A stretch of DNA of 64,000 nt from JAEUMY01 sp031394355 (GCA_031394355.1 JANNSU010000059.1:186001-250000); one strand, 5' to 3'; positions 8,802 through 17,505 are shown, numbered from the stretch's first letter. A program made the numbers and translations. Notes: generated by a model not told the origin, from the letters alone.

Positions 8802-9722
8802 ATGGCACGCAAATCCCCTGTTAAGGTCTCGGCCGCTCCCGGGAAGGATGACTTCTTCCAGAACACCATCGCGGTCGTCTACGACTTCGATGGCACGCTG
8901 TCGCCGCAGCCGATGCAGGAATACACGGTGCTGCCAAAGATCGGGGTTGAGCCCGTCAAGTTCTGGAAGCGCGTTCACGACGAGGCACGTGCCACCGAGT
9001 CCGATCCGATGCTGGTCTACATGCGCCACATCGTGGAGGCGCTGGAAGGCGAAAAGCTGGCCGTGAAGCGCGAGGACTTTGCCATCATGGCGAAGGCGAT
9101 CCGCTACTTCCCCGGTGTGGAAGGCTGGTTCGACCGGGTGGATGACCATGTGAGGACGAAGAGCGGCGGACGAATCAAGTTGGCCCACTACCTCATCTCG
9201 GCCGGTCAGAAGGAAATCCTCGAAGGCGTGTCGATCAAGCATCACTTCAAGCGCATCTACGCGAGCGAATACCATTTTGATCATCATGGCCGGGCCACGT
9301 TTCCCAAGATTCTCGTGACTGACACGATGAAGACCCAGTTCCTGTTTCGCATCAACAAAGGGCGCGAGCTCATCACCGAGACGATCAACGAACACATGGA
9401 AGAGGGGCTGCGGCCGATTCCTTTCCCGAACATGATCTACATCGGCGATGGCATGACGGATGTCCCGTCCATGGCGCTGACCAAGAAGAATGGCGGGCAC
9501 ACCATTGCCGTGTTCCAGAAGGACGAAGAAAAGTCGCTCGCCACGTGCAGGAAGCTCCTTGATGCAGGTCGCGTCGATTTCATCGCACCAGCCGACTACC
9601 GACCCAAGGGCAAGCTGTATCGCCGGGTCGAGCTGCTGCTGGATTCCATCATTGCCGGAATTGCCTATGCCCAGGAAGTCCACGACTGCAAGCGCGAATA
9701 TTCGCCTCGGCGCAGCGCTTGA
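8802..9722 (+). CDS. HAD-superfamily phosphatase
   Basis: Haloacid-dehalogenase hydrolase of 306 residues, probably a phosphatase. Seen: motif I VVYDFDGTLS (nucleophile Asp28, Asp30), a helical cap region, and the acidic motif IYIGDGMTDVPS near residue 214. The substrate is not recognised. The gene's tail overlaps the most likely birA start by 56 bp, and the overlap contains an exact copy of the palindrome (9694-9705), read here as REYSP in the last ten residues. Confidence 0.82.
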   Translation: MARKSPVKVSAAPGKDDFFQNTIAVVYDFDGTLSPQPMQEYTVLPKIGVEPVKFWKRVHDEARATESDPMLVYMRHIVEALEGEKLAVKREDFAIMAKAIRYFPGVEGWFDRVDDHVRTKSGGRIKLAHYLISAGQKEILEGVSIKHHFKRIYASEYHFDHHGRATFPKILVTDTMKTQFLFRINKGRELITETINEHMEEGLRPIPFPNMIYIGDGMTDVPSMALTKKNGGHTIAVFQKDEEKSLATCRKLLDAGRVDFIAPADYRPKGKLYRRVELLLDSIIAGIAYAQEVHDCKREYSPRRSA

Positions 9723-10764
9723 AGCGTCGACTGACGGGCCTGCGGATGTCCGCGCGCGTCCGCTTGCGGCTGCCCACAGCCATCCCGGCAGCCTCGCTTT
9801 TCGCCTGTTGAGGGAGCTCGCACCAGGCGGCTTTCATTCCGGCGGCGTACTCGCTGAAAAGCTTGGTGTCTCACGCAGCGCCGTGTCGGAGGCGCTGAAA
9901 GATGTCGAGGAAACCTGGGGCGTGCAGCTTTTTCGCGTGCAGCGCAAAGGCTATCGCCTGCCCGTACCCATCGAGTTTCTGGATATTGGCGAGATCAGCC
10001 GGCATCTTGGCGCCGATGCCGCGAGCCGCATCAAGCTCGATTTGCGCGAGCAGGCCACCTCCACCAATTCCCTGTTGCTGGATCGCGGCTCGACCGCCGC
10101 CAACGGCACCGTGCTGGTGGCCGAACATCAGACCGCAGGGCGTGGCCGTCTTGGGCGTGCCTGGCAATCCAGTCTGGGCGGCGGCCTCACTTTCTCCGTG
10201 CTGTGGCGCTTTCCGGGCGGTGCCAGCAGTCTTGCTGGTTTGAGCCTCGCTGTCGCGGTCGCCGTACTGCGTGGGCTCAAGGCAGCTCGCGTGCCTGGCG
10301 TGGACGTGAAGTGGCCGAACGATCTCATCTCCGGATTCCGCAAAGTGGGCGGCATCCTCATCGAAACGCAGGGCGACATGCTTGGCCCCTCGACAGCCGT
10401 CATCGGTATCGGTCTCAACTTCCGTCTGCCGGATGAGGTGAAGGATCTCATCGACCAGCCAGTGGCGGATCTGGTGTCGCTCTCGCCCGAGGCGTCACGC
10501 AATCGTGTGTTCGCCGAAGTACTGAAAGCGCTGGTGGATCTGCTGGAGGAATTCGCGCGCGAAGGCTTCGCGCCGTTCCGCGTTGAGTGGGATGCGGCAC
10601 ATGCTTATCAGGGCCGCCCTGTGCGCGTACAGCGGCCGGGTGAGCCGGAGATGGCGGGAGAGGTCGAAGGTGTCGCAGGCGATGGCGCGTTGCTGGTACG
10701 GGTGGGTCTGCTTGTGCAGCGGCTCAACTCCGCCGAGATCAGTCTCAGGTTGCCAAAGTCATGA
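9667..10764 (+). CDS. birA: Biotin operon repressor / biotin-[acetyl-CoA-carboxylase] ligase
   Basis: Attaches biotin to the carboxylase carrier protein through biotinyl-AMP and may repress biotin genes. Seen: an N-terminal winged helix (FRLLRELAPGGFHSGGVLAEKLGVSRSAVSEALKDV), then the ligase domain with QTAGRGRLGRAWQS near residue 155, VKWPNDLISGFRKVGGIL and a C-terminal SH3-like domain. The start is uncertain: the ATG at 9667 (used here, 365 aa) overlaps the HAD gene, while a TTG at 9808 just before the helix domain would give 318 aa, nearer the family length. The stop overlaps the coaX start by 4 nt (ATGA), so the two are coupled. Confidence 0.88.
   Translation: MPRKSTTASANIRLGAALEASTDGPADVRARPLAAAHSHPGSLAFRLLRELAPGGFHSGGVLAEKLGVSRSAVSEALKDVEETWGVQLFRVQRKGYRLPVPIEFLDIGEISRHLGADAASRIKLDLREQATSTNSLLLDRGSTAANGTVLVAEHQTAGRGRLGRAWQSSLGGGLTFSVLWRFPGGASSLAGLSLAVAVAVLRGLKAARVPGVDVKWPNDLISGFRKVGGILIETQGDMLGPSTAVIGIGLNFRLPDEVKDLIDQPVADLVSLSPEASRNRVFAEVLKALVDLLEEFAREGFAPFRVEWDAAHAYQGRPVRVQRPGEPEMAGEVEGVAGDGALLVRVGLLVQRLNSAEISLRLPKS
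9694..9705. repeat. Iterated palindrome GCGAATATTCGC, copy 1
   Basis: Exact 12-bp copy. It lies in the HAD/birA overlap and is read as EYS in the first gene and as ANIR in the second if the 9667 start is right. Confidence 0.9.
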
Positions 10765-11504
10765 GTCCGGATCTGCTCGCCATTGATGTCGGCAATACGC
10801 GGGTGAAAGCGGGCTGGTTTGCCAAGGGCGCGCTCGTCTCGACAGAAGCCTGGAACACGGCAGACGTGGTGCGAATATTCGCAAGTGACGTGCCCGATCG
10901 TGTCATCGCGTCCAATGTCGCGGGACCGCATATCGGCGCACAGATCATGGAACAGTGCGCGTTGAACGGCGTGGCGCTGCACATGATCCGGTCGTTGCCA
11001 GCGCAATGTGGCGTCATCAATGGCTATCGCGATCCGGGCCAGCTCGGTACGGATCGTTGGGCTGCGCTGATTGCGGCGCGGGCGGCGGGTGCCGGTGCAA
11101 AGCTGATGGTGGTGGCGGGTACTGCGACCACGATCGACATGCTGCATGCCGACGGACGATTTCTGGGTGGCCTCATCCTGCCCGGCATCCGCCTCATGCG
11201 GGCGTCGCTCAACCGCGGCACAGCCCAGCTCCCGGATGATGAAGGTGCCATGGTGCGATTGCCCGCCAGCACGCCCGAGGCCATCAACAGTGGTGCCTTG
11301 CAGGCGACACTGGGTGCGGTGGATCGGATGCGTGATGTGCTGAAGGTTGAATCTGGTGTCGATCCAGTCCTGCTGCTGTCCGGGGGCGCGGCACCTGCAT
11401 TGCTGCCACACCTGCAATCGGAGTATTCACCGGGCAGCATCGAATGGCATGAGCATCTCGTGCTGCAGGGTCTTGCGAGGATTGCGGAGGAAGCCTTCCG
11501 TTAG
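10761..11504 (+). CDS. coaX: Type III pantothenate kinase
   Basis: Phosphorylates pantothenate, the first step of coenzyme A synthesis. Seen: 247 residues with the ASKHA phosphate motif LAIDVGNTRVKAGWF at the start, GQLGTDRWAALIAA, and VVAGTATTIDMLHADGRFLGGLILPG, all characteristic of CoaX and unlike type I CoaA. The start overlaps the birA stop (ATGA). The birA-coaX-SPOR order is common in betaproteobacteria. An exact palindrome (10871-10882) encodes RIFA in VRIFASDVP. Confidence 0.95.
   Translation: MSPDLLAIDVGNTRVKAGWFAKGALVSTEAWNTADVVRIFASDVPDRVIASNVAGPHIGAQIMEQCALNGVALHMIRSLPAQCGVINGYRDPGQLGTDRWAALIAARAAGAGAKLMVVAGTATTIDMLHADGRFLGGLILPGIRLMRASLNRGTAQLPDDEGAMVRLPASTPEAINSGALQATLGAVDRMRDVLKVESGVDPVLLLSGGAAPALLPHLQSEYSPGSIEWHEHLVLQGLARIAEEAFR
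10871..10882. repeat. Iterated palindrome, copy 2 (14-mer context TGCGAATATTCGCA)
   Basis: Exact copy with flanking T and A; within coaX, RIFA frame. Confidence 0.9.
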
Positions 11505-11549
11505 AATGGGTGTTCGTCTGCTCCTCCACGGTCTGCTCCTTTCCCGCCC

Positions 11550-12236
11550 ATGCGCTTCCTGTTTTTTCTCCTGCTGGTCATCAACGCTGCGTTGGGTACG
11601 CACCTCTGGTTGTCCCACGTCCGCGTCGCGGCCGATGACGTCAAGAAGCGCGAGATCAATCCCGAAGCGATGAAAATTGTCGCGGTGACCGACGCCAAGG
11701 TGGCGGCCAGCACCGCTGCGCGCGTCAACGTAGCCAAACAGTTGGCGGAAAGCGTGGCGGCGGGTGCTTGCATCGAGTTCACGGTCAAGGCCGCCAATGC
11801 AGAGAAGGTGCAGCAGTCGCTGGCCGAGCTCAGCCTTGGCGACCGGCTCTCTGAACGCAAGCTCGAAGAGACCAGCCGCTGGTGGGTGTTCGTGCCGCCT
11901 GCCAACAGCCGCGCTGCCGCGGATACGCAAGTGGCAAATCTGAAGCGTCAGGGCGTAAAAGACATCTCGTTGCAGGCAGACAATGGCGTGTCGCTGGGTG
12001 TGTTCAGCTCAGAAGATGCGGCGGCCAAGGTGCTGGCCGAAGTGCAAGCCAAGGGTGCACGCAATGCGCAGAAAGCGCCGCGGGCTACACAGGTCACCGG
12101 CCAGATTTTCACGGTGCGTGATCCCGATACAGCGCTGGTCGCGCGGTTCACGTTGCTGGCTGCGGATTTGCCGGACTCCAGCCTTAAGGCCGCCGCTTGT
12201 GTAAGCCCGGCTGCCCCGGCCGCGCCGACGAAGTAG
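11550..12236 (+). CDS. SPOR-domain membrane protein
   Basis: A 228-residue protein with one N-terminal membrane anchor (FLFFLLLVINAALGTHLWL) and a C-terminal SPOR-like domain (about residues 110-170: RWWVFVPPANSRAAADTQVANLKRQGVKD...SLGVFSSEDAAAKVLAEVQAKG). SPOR domains bind denuded peptidoglycan, so a periplasmic role at the cell wall or septum is likely. It follows coaX by 45 bp, an arrangement known from betaproteobacteria. A conserved region after the SPOR domain (TGQIFTVRDPDTALVARF) has no assigned function. Confidence 0.8.
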   Translation: MRFLFFLLLVINAALGTHLWLSHVRVAADDVKKREINPEAMKIVAVTDAKVAASTAARVNVAKQLAESVAAGACIEFTVKAANAEKVQQSLAELSLGDRLSERKLEETSRWWVFVPPANSRAAADTQVANLKRQGVKDISLQADNGVSLGVFSSEDAAAKVLAEVQAKGARNAQKAPRATQVTGQIFTVRDPDTALVARFTLLAADLPDSSLKAAACVSPAAPAAPTK

Positions 12237-12242
12237 CACGCC

Positions 12243-14093
12243 GTGCAGCAATCTTCCCGGCAGGCGATCGACCTGCTGCGCGATATCTGGGGCTTTGACA
12301 GCTTCCGCGGCCGCCAACACGACATCATCGATCATCTCGCCCACGGCGGGGATGCCCTGGTGCTCATGCCCACCGGCGGCGGCAAGTCGATGTGCTACCA
12401 GCTTCCTGCGCTCTTGCGCGATGGCACGGCCATTGTTGTCTCGCCGCTCATTGCGCTCATGCAGGATCAAGTCGATGCACTGAAGCAGCTGGGTGTCGCT
12501 GCCGAATTCCTCAACTCCAGTCTCGATGCCGACACCGCACGCGCGGTGCTGCGAAAGCTCCACAACGGCGAACTCGACCTGCTCTATGTTGCGCCTGAGC
12601 GTCTGCTGCTGGACGGCTTTCTGAACACGCTGGACGAAGTGAAGTCCCGTCATGGCATCGCGCTTTTCGCCATCGACGAGGCGCACTGCGTCTCGCAATG
12701 GGGGCACGACTTCCGGCCGGAGTACATTCAACTTTCGGTGTTGCACGAACGCTTTCCCGATGTGCCGCGCATCGCACTGACTGCGACCGCCGATGCGGTT
12801 ACCCGCGACGAGATCATCGTCAAGCTGGGCCTCGGTGAGGCGCGAATATTCGTATCCAGTTTCGACCGCCCGAATATTCGCTATCGAGTGGTGGAAAAGG
12901 ATCAGCCGAGAAAGCAGTTGCTCTCCTTCCTCGAGGACCATCGCGGCGAGGCGGGCATTGTCTACTGCGTGTCGCGCAAGAAGGTGGACGAGACAGCCGA
13001 CTGGCTGCGCGAGGAGGGCGTTGACGCCATCGCGTATCACGCGGGCATGGATGCAGGGGCGCGGCGCGAGCATCAGCGCCGTTTCATTCGCGAGGACGGT
13101 ATTGTCGTTGTCGCCACCATTGCATTCGGCATGGGCATCGACAAACCGGATGTGCGCTTCGTGGCCCACCTCGATCTGCCGAAGAGTCTTGAAGGCTACT
13201 ACCAGGAGACGGGCCGCGCAGGCCGCGATGGCGAGCCATCGGAAGCGTGGATGGCGTATGGGCTGTCGGATGTGGTCGTACAGCGCCAGTGGATCGATCA
13301 ATCGGAAGCACCCGAGGCACAGAAGCGTGTCGAGTCCATCAAGCTCGATGCCATGCTGGGCTACTGCGAAGCATCAGGCTGTCGGCGCGTAGTGCTGCTG
13401 AACTACTTTGGCGAGGAAAGTCGGCCCTGCGGCAATTGCGATCTGTGCCTCGATCCGCCGGAGACCTGGGACGCGACCGAGGCAGCGCGCAAACTCTTTT
13501 CGGCCTGCCTTCGCACCGGGCAACGCTTTGGTGCGCAACACCTCATCGACGTGCTGCGCGGCAAAGACACCGAGAAGATTCGGAACTTTGGTCATGAAAG
13601 CCTGCCCACTTTCGGTGTGGGCGTTGACATCGACGACCACACCTGGAAAAGCGTCATCCGCCAGGTTGTGGCGCAGGGACTGATGGCGGTGGATTCGTCA
13701 CGCTATGGCGCGTTGGGGCTCACCGATGCCGCGCGGCCGGTGTTGAAGGGCGAGGCGATGCTGGAATTGCGGCGGGTTGCAGAGCGCACATCGGGTGCGG
13801 GCGGCGCTGGCAGCAGGAAGAAGGACCGCACGCGCAAGTCAGGTGGGAAGAACAGCGCCGCTGCAGGGCTATCGGGCGATGCCAGCAAGCTGTTTGATGC
13901 GTTGCGCACGTGGCGCAAGGCCGTTGCAGACAAACAGAACGTGCCGGCCTACGTCATCCTGCATGACGCGACGCTGCGCGAGATCGCCACGCGACGGCCG
14001 ACGACGCTGGATGATCTGGCAGGCATACCTGGCATCGGGTCGACCAAGCTGGCCCGGTTTGGTGAAGATTTGCTCAAATTGGCAGGGGGGTAG
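12243..14093 (+). CDS. recQ: ATP-dependent DNA helicase RecQ
   Basis: 3'-5' helicase in recombination and fork repair. Seen: 616 residues from a GTG start at 12243; Walker A MPTGGGKSMCYQ near residue 45, DEAHCVSQWGHDFRP near residue 145, GRAGRDG, the RQC zinc site (C..C in SGCRRVVLLNYFGEESRPCGNCDLC, about residues 380-403) and a C-terminal HRDC domain (about 535-616). A basic linker (RKKDRTRKSGGK) precedes HRDC. Two one-mismatch palindromes, 28 nt apart (12842 and 12870), cover the conserved RIFVSSFDRPNIRY segment. Confidence 0.96.
   Translation: MQQSSRQAIDLLRDIWGFDSFRGRQHDIIDHLAHGGDALVLMPTGGGKSMCYQLPALLRDGTAIVVSPLIALMQDQVDALKQLGVAAEFLNSSLDADTARAVLRKLHNGELDLLYVAPERLLLDGFLNTLDEVKSRHGIALFAIDEAHCVSQWGHDFRPEYIQLSVLHERFPDVPRIALTATADAVTRDEIIVKLGLGEARIFVSSFDRPNIRYRVVEKDQPRKQLLSFLEDHRGEAGIVYCVSRKKVDETADWLREEGVDAIAYHAGMDAGARREHQRRFIREDGIVVVATIAFGMGIDKPDVRFVAHLDLPKSLEGYYQETGRAGRDGEPSEAWMAYGLSDVVVQRQWIDQSEAPEAQKRVESIKLDAMLGYCEASGCRRVVLLNYFGEESRPCGNCDLCLDPPETWDATEAARKLFSACLRTGQRFGAQHLIDVLRGKDTEKIRNFGHESLPTFGVGVDIDDHTWKSVIRQVVAQGLMAVDSSRYGALGLTDAARPVLKGEAMLELRRVAERTSGAGGAGSRKKDRTRKSGGKNSAAAGLSGDASKLFDALRTWRKAVADKQNVPAYVILHDATLREIATRRPTTLDDLAGIPGIGSTKLARFGEDLLKLAGG
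12842..12853. repeat. GCGAATATTCG(T), one-mismatch copy in recQ
   Basis: 11/12 match; RIF frame in ARIFVSSFDRP, a naturally conserved RecQ segment. Confidence 0.5.
12870..12881. repeat. (C)CGAATATTCGC, one-mismatch copy in recQ
   Basis: 11/12 match; NIR frame in the conserved RPNIRY motif of RecQ, so here the protein sequence may explain the DNA. Confidence 0.5.
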
Positions 14094-14098
14094 TCAAA

Positions 14099-14299
14099 GG
14101 CAAACGCAAACACGGATGAACACAGATGGACACGGAAAGAGGCTTCTTATCGGCGTTCATCCAGCCTTTCCATCTGCGTTCATCTGCGGTCCGCCTTTGA
14201 CTTTTCAAGCTTGGAACCGCAGATAGACGCGGATGAACGCAGATGAAGGCAAGGCTCAATCTATGTTCATCCGGTTTTATCCGTGTTCATCTGTGTTCC
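14099..14299. repeat. Compound inverted repeat, GATGAACACR-unit family (copy 2)
   Basis: A gap between the recQ stop and the convergent MFS gene that is almost wholly repeat: units of CACGGATGAACACAGATGG at 14110-14131, complementary ATCTGCGTTCATCTGCGG at 14171-14190, then a second pair (about 14218-14247 and 14262-14297). Two hairpins are possible. The repeat runs into the last codons of the MFS gene, whose stop lies inside it. Confidence 0.75.
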
Positions 14300-15450
14300 G
14301 TCTTTGGGTTTTCCGAGCGCAACACCCCCCGCCACAGCAGCACGGCTGCCAGCGCCCACAGCACAGCCGGGGCGTAGTTCAGCACCACGCGAATATTCGC
14401 AGTGATCTCGATCTGGGATGCGACGATGCCGATGCGGGCCAATGCCGCCATGGCGAAGAGCGAGAACATGGCGCCGGTCACGCGGCCCTCGGCGCCGGTG
14501 TGGCCCGCTGCCAGTGCTGCCGAGAACGCGCTCATCAGCAGCACCCCCCATGCGGCACCCGCGACCACTTGCAGCAGTGCCAGCAGCGTCACCGTGTTTG
14601 CCACGCTCACCCCCGCGCTGGCGACAGCACCCACCACCGCACCGGCTGCCATCACCTGAACCGCACCGAATCGTGTCGCCCAGACGGATGCGGGCAGCAC
14701 CATGAGATTGAAGCCCACCCAGAAGAGCGGCATGAGTTGCGGCAGATCGCCCGCCCCGGCCACGCGCAGAAACTGCGGTGCGGCGTTGAAGGGGAAGTGG
14801 ATCTGGAATGCGAGGGCGGCCAGCAGGGCGGCCAGCAGGAAAGGCTGCACAGTCGGGCGAGAGTCTGCGGGTGCCGACGTCGGCTTGGGTGTTTCGGCCA
14901 GCGTGCGCTCGGCACGTGCCAGACCGATAGTGATCAACGCGAGGACCACGGAGGACAGCGCGAACGGCAACTTGGGGTCCACGCCCTTCAGCGTCAACGT
15001 AAGGTAAGGCCCCACTGCGCCAGCGAGGCCGAGCCCGAACAAGGATGCCGCCGTGAGCCAGGGCTGGCGTGGCGGCGGCACATGACGGCCGATCAGTACA
15101 AAAGGCGGTGCCCGCAATGCAGAGGAGGTGATGGTCCACACCAGCGTTGCCGCGATCAGCGCCGCGGCGCCGGTCGGTGCGATCCACGGTAGTACGATGA
15201 ACGCGCCGCAGGACACCAACGTCGCCAATGCGGCGAGATGGCCGATGCGTCCCAGTGTGGCGCCGCTCTTGTCGGCGGCGCGGCCCACCGCCCAGTCGCA
15301 CAACGCGAACACCAGCTGATCCATCAGCAGAATCCACGGCACCCAGCTCTTGTCGAGCCCCGCCTGGGCGGCCAGCGCGGGCAGGTAGATCACGTACACG
15401 GTCCAGGTGAGCGCAAACGCCAGTTGAAGCCCACCCAGGTAGAAGGACAT
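14287..15450 (-). CDS. MFS transporter
   Basis: Inner-membrane major facilitator of 387 residues with about 12 hydrophobic helices. Seen: MSFYLGGLQLAFALTWTVYVIYLPALAAQAGL at the N-terminus, the loop 2-3 signature region (CDWAVGRAADKSGATLGR), and a polar linker (ERTLAETPKPTSAPADSRPT) at the midpoint. The substrate is unknown. The start overlaps the stop of the FAD-linked dehydrogenase by 1 nt (TGATG), so the two are coupled and may act on one metabolite. The last codons (SENPKTEHR) and the stop are supplied by the flanking intergenic repeat. A palindrome at 14389 encodes ANIR. Confidence 0.8.
   Translation of the reverse strand: MSFYLGGLQLAFALTWTVYVIYLPALAAQAGLDKSWVPWILLMDQLVFALCDWAVGRAADKSGATLGRIGHLAALATLVSCGAFIVLPWIAPTGAAALIAATLVWTITSSALRAPPFVLIGRHVPPPRQPWLTAASLFGLGLAGAVGPYLTLTLKGVDPKLPFALSSVVLALITIGLARAERTLAETPKPTSAPADSRPTVQPFLLAALLAALAFQIHFPFNAAPQFLRVAGAGDLPQLMPLFWVGFNLMVLPASVWATRFGAVQVMAAGAVVGAVASAGVSVANTVTLLALLQVVAGAAWGVLLMSAFSAALAAGHTGAEGRVTGAMFSLFAMAALARIGIVASQIEITANIRVVLNYAPAVLWALAAVLLWRGVLRSENPKTEHR
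14389..14400. repeat. Iterated palindrome, copy 3
   Basis: Exact copy; in the MFS gene (leftward), ANIR frame in the last helix region. Confidence 0.9.
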
Positions 15451-16856
15451 CAGAGCACCTTGCCCGGATTCATCAGGTTGCGTGGGTCGAGTGCCTGCTT
15501 CACTGCGCGCATCAACTGCATTTCCACCGATGACTTGTGACGCAGGATTTCATCGCGCTTCAGGACTCCCAGGCCATGCTCGGCTGAGATGGAGCCGCCG
15601 ACTGCGTTGACGATGTCATAGACCACGCGATTGACTTCGTCGGCTCTTGCGAATATTCGCAGGTTGTCTTCGCCTGCCGGCATGGAGCAGTTGTAGTGCA
15701 AGTTGCCGTCGCCGATGTGGCCGAAGTTGACGATGCGGATGCCGGGGAACGCATTGGTCAATGCGGCGTCGGCCTTGTCGATGAATTCCGCCAGGCGCGA
15801 GATGGGCACGGAAATGTCGTGCTTGATGCTCTTGCCTTCGCGCTTTTGCGCTTCCGAGATTTCCTCGCGAAGTTTCCAGAGCTCAGCAGCTTGCGCGTCG
15901 CTCGTGGCGATGACGGCGTCGAGGATGTCGCCGCGTTCTGCTGACGCAGTCAAAGCAGCCTCCAGCGACTCACGCAGCGGCGCATCGACTTGCGTATCCG
16001 CGAGTTCAATCAACACCTGCCACGGCGCGGACGTGGCAAACGGGTTGCACGTGTCGGGGATGTGTTTCAGCACCAGTTGCAGGCACAACGCCGAGAAGAT
16101 CTCGAAGCCTTCCAGCCGATCACCAAAGACATTGCGAATATTCGCGAATAGCGCCACGGCGCTCGCGGGCGATTCCAGCGCCACCAGCGCCGTTACGCGC
16201 GCTTTCGGCAGCGGCTGCAGCTTCAATGTCGCGGCCGTGATCAGGCCCAGTGTGCCCTCCGCGCCGATGAAAAGATGCTTCAGATCGTATCCCGTGTTGT
16301 CCTTTCGGAGCCCCTTCAGGCTGGACCAGATGTCGCCCGACGGCAGCACCACTTCCAGCCCCAGCACCTGGTCGCGCATGTTGCCGTAGCGCACCACCTG
16401 CGTGCCGCCGGCATTGGTGGAAAGATTGCCGCCGATGGTGCAGCTACCCTCCGCTGCCAGCGAAAGCGGGAAGAGCCGATCGTGTTCCAACGCTGCGGCC
16501 TGCAGGTTGGCGAGGATGCAACCCGCTTCGGCGATCACTGTGTTGCCGGCAGGGTCGATGGCGCGGATGCGGTTCATGCGCTGTGTTGCGATCACCACCG
16601 CGCGGCCCGAGTCATCAGGAATCCCGCCGCCGACCAACCCCGTGTTGCCACCCTGCGGCACGATGGGGTGCGAATATTCGCAGCAGAGTTTCACCACGGC
16701 GGCGGCTTCTTCCGTGGTTGAGGGCCTTGCAACACCCAGTGCCTTGCCGGTGTAGTTGCCGCGCCAGTCAGTGAGATAGGGGGCGGTGTCGGCGGGGGTG
16801 GTCAGCCAGCCGGCGGGGCCGAGCAGGGAGGCAAGCGCTTCCGAAAGGTCAGCCAT
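15450..16856 (-). CDS. FAD-linked 2-hydroxyacid dehydrogenase (GlcD/D2HGDH family)
   Basis: Flavin-dependent oxidation of a 2-hydroxyacid such as D-2-hydroxyglutarate, D-lactate or glycolate. Seen: 468 residues; a PCMH-type FAD domain with VPQGGNTGLVGGG near residue 68 and GNLSTNAGGTQVVRYGNMRD, and the C-terminal FAD-oxidase domain with NFGHIGDGNLHYN near residue 384 and the terminal SAEHGLGVLKR. The substrate cannot be fixed from sequence. It is coupled to the MFS gene downstream and overlaps the unknown gene upstream by 8 nt. Three exact palindromes lie in this gene, one in each reading frame (EYS, ANIR, RIFA). Confidence 0.9.
   Translation of the reverse strand: MADLSEALASLLGPAGWLTTPADTAPYLTDWRGNYTGKALGVARPSTTEEAAAVVKLCCEYSHPIVPQGGNTGLVGGGIPDDSGRAVVIATQRMNRIRAIDPAGNTVIAEAGCILANLQAAALEHDRLFPLSLAAEGSCTIGGNLSTNAGGTQVVRYGNMRDQVLGLEVVLPSGDIWSSLKGLRKDNTGYDLKHLFIGAEGTLGLITAATLKLQPLPKARVTALVALESPASAVALFANIRNVFGDRLEGFEIFSALCLQLVLKHIPDTCNPFATSAPWQVLIELADTQVDAPLRESLEAALTASAERGDILDAVIATSDAQAAELWKLREEISEAQKREGKSIKHDISVPISRLAEFIDKADAALTNAFPGIRIVNFGHIGDGNLHYNCSMPAGEDNLRIFARADEVNRVVYDIVNAVGGSISAEHGLGVLKRDEILRHKSSVEMQLMRAVKQALDPRNLMNPGKVL
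15649..15660. repeat. Iterated palindrome, copy 4
   Basis: Exact, TGCGAATATTCGCA; in the FAD dehydrogenase gene, RIFA frame (LRIFARADE). Confidence 0.9.
16134..16145. repeat. Iterated palindrome, copy 5
   Basis: Exact; in the FAD dehydrogenase gene, ANIR frame (LFANIRNVFG). A further GAATA follows directly on the right. Confidence 0.9.
16670..16681. repeat. Iterated palindrome, copy 6
   Basis: Exact, TGCGAATATTCGCA; in the FAD dehydrogenase gene, EYS frame (CCEYSHPIVP). Confidence 0.9.
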
Positions 16857-17505
16857 ATTTTTGCCGTTGAATATTGTCTAGTGTGCGCTGGATTGGTTCT
16901 GAGTTCAGCCAATCCACAATGGGTTTTGCTGCATCTCGGTGACTTGACCAGAACGCGTTTGACAATTTACCTTTCAGAAGCGGCGTGGAATTGTGTTCGT
17001 AGTAGGCGAACATCGTGTCGGCACATTCTGGCTCGGACAGCCGTTCAAGATAGGGTTTCAATTCGATACCTAGAATGCCCAGTGCGCACATCAGGGCATC
17101 GATTTCGTGGATATGCTCAGGCCCTCTTTGCATGGACTTCGCAAATGCAGCACTCAGTACATCAGTGATTGCTTTGCGTTCCGCTGTCGACCAAGACTGC
17201 CAGTCGGCCATAACGAGCTTCTGCATGACGACCTCGATACTGGGCCACCAACCGCCAGGTTCCTTGATTGCAATCTCCAGAATGCGTGGAAAGAAGTAAT
17301 GAAAGTCTTCTTTGCCTCCAGAGGTCAGCAATACCGAATCGGCATAGTCGGACAATTGCTCTGGCGTGAGCCGGCGCATCGGAGTTGCAAGCAGCGTGCA
17401 CAACGAAGCTGAAGAAACGCAGCAGGGGCATACCGCAATGGAGTGTGGCCTTTGCCGGTTCGAGAATGCCGAGTACAGCGCTTCTATCTGGGGTTCTAGA
17501 CTCAC
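16849..17505 (-). CDS. Hypothetical protein, not recognised
   Basis: A 218-residue cytoplasmic-looking protein. Seen: a CPCC motif near residue 26, then a mostly helical, acidic body (MRRLTPEQLSDYADSVLLTSGGKEDFHYFFPRILEIAIKE...DALMCALGILGIELKPYLERLSE...WSSHRDAAKPIVDWL). No signal peptide, membrane helix or catalytic motif is visible. The DNA is visibly more AT-rich than its neighbours and contains no palindrome, which hints at later acquisition. It overlaps the start of the FAD dehydrogenase by 8 nt. The start may instead be the internal ATG before RRLTPEQ. Confidence 0.65.
   Translation of the reverse strand: MSLEPQIEALYSAFSNRQRPHSIAVCPCCVSSASLCTLLATPMRRLTPEQLSDYADSVLLTSGGKEDFHYFFPRILEIAIKEPGGWWPSIEVVMQKLVMADWQSWSTAERKAITDVLSAAFAKSMQRGPEHIHEIDALMCALGILGIELKPYLERLSEPECADTMFAYYEHNSTPLLKGKLSNAFWSSHRDAAKPIVDWLNSEPIQRTLDNIQRQKYG

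Noticed and set aside
12009..13301. A 430-codon leftward open frame
   Set aside because: Antisense to recQ; no domain and shadow-like composition.
14233..15192. A 319-codon rightward open frame
   Set aside because: Antisense to the MFS gene; it begins in the repeat and its Cys/His/Gln-rich composition is that of a mirror frame.
14267..15337. A 356-codon leftward frame on the same strand as the MFS gene
   Set aside because: Offset frame rich in Arg/Gly with no hydrophobic helices; the MFS frame at 14287-15450 explains the DNA.
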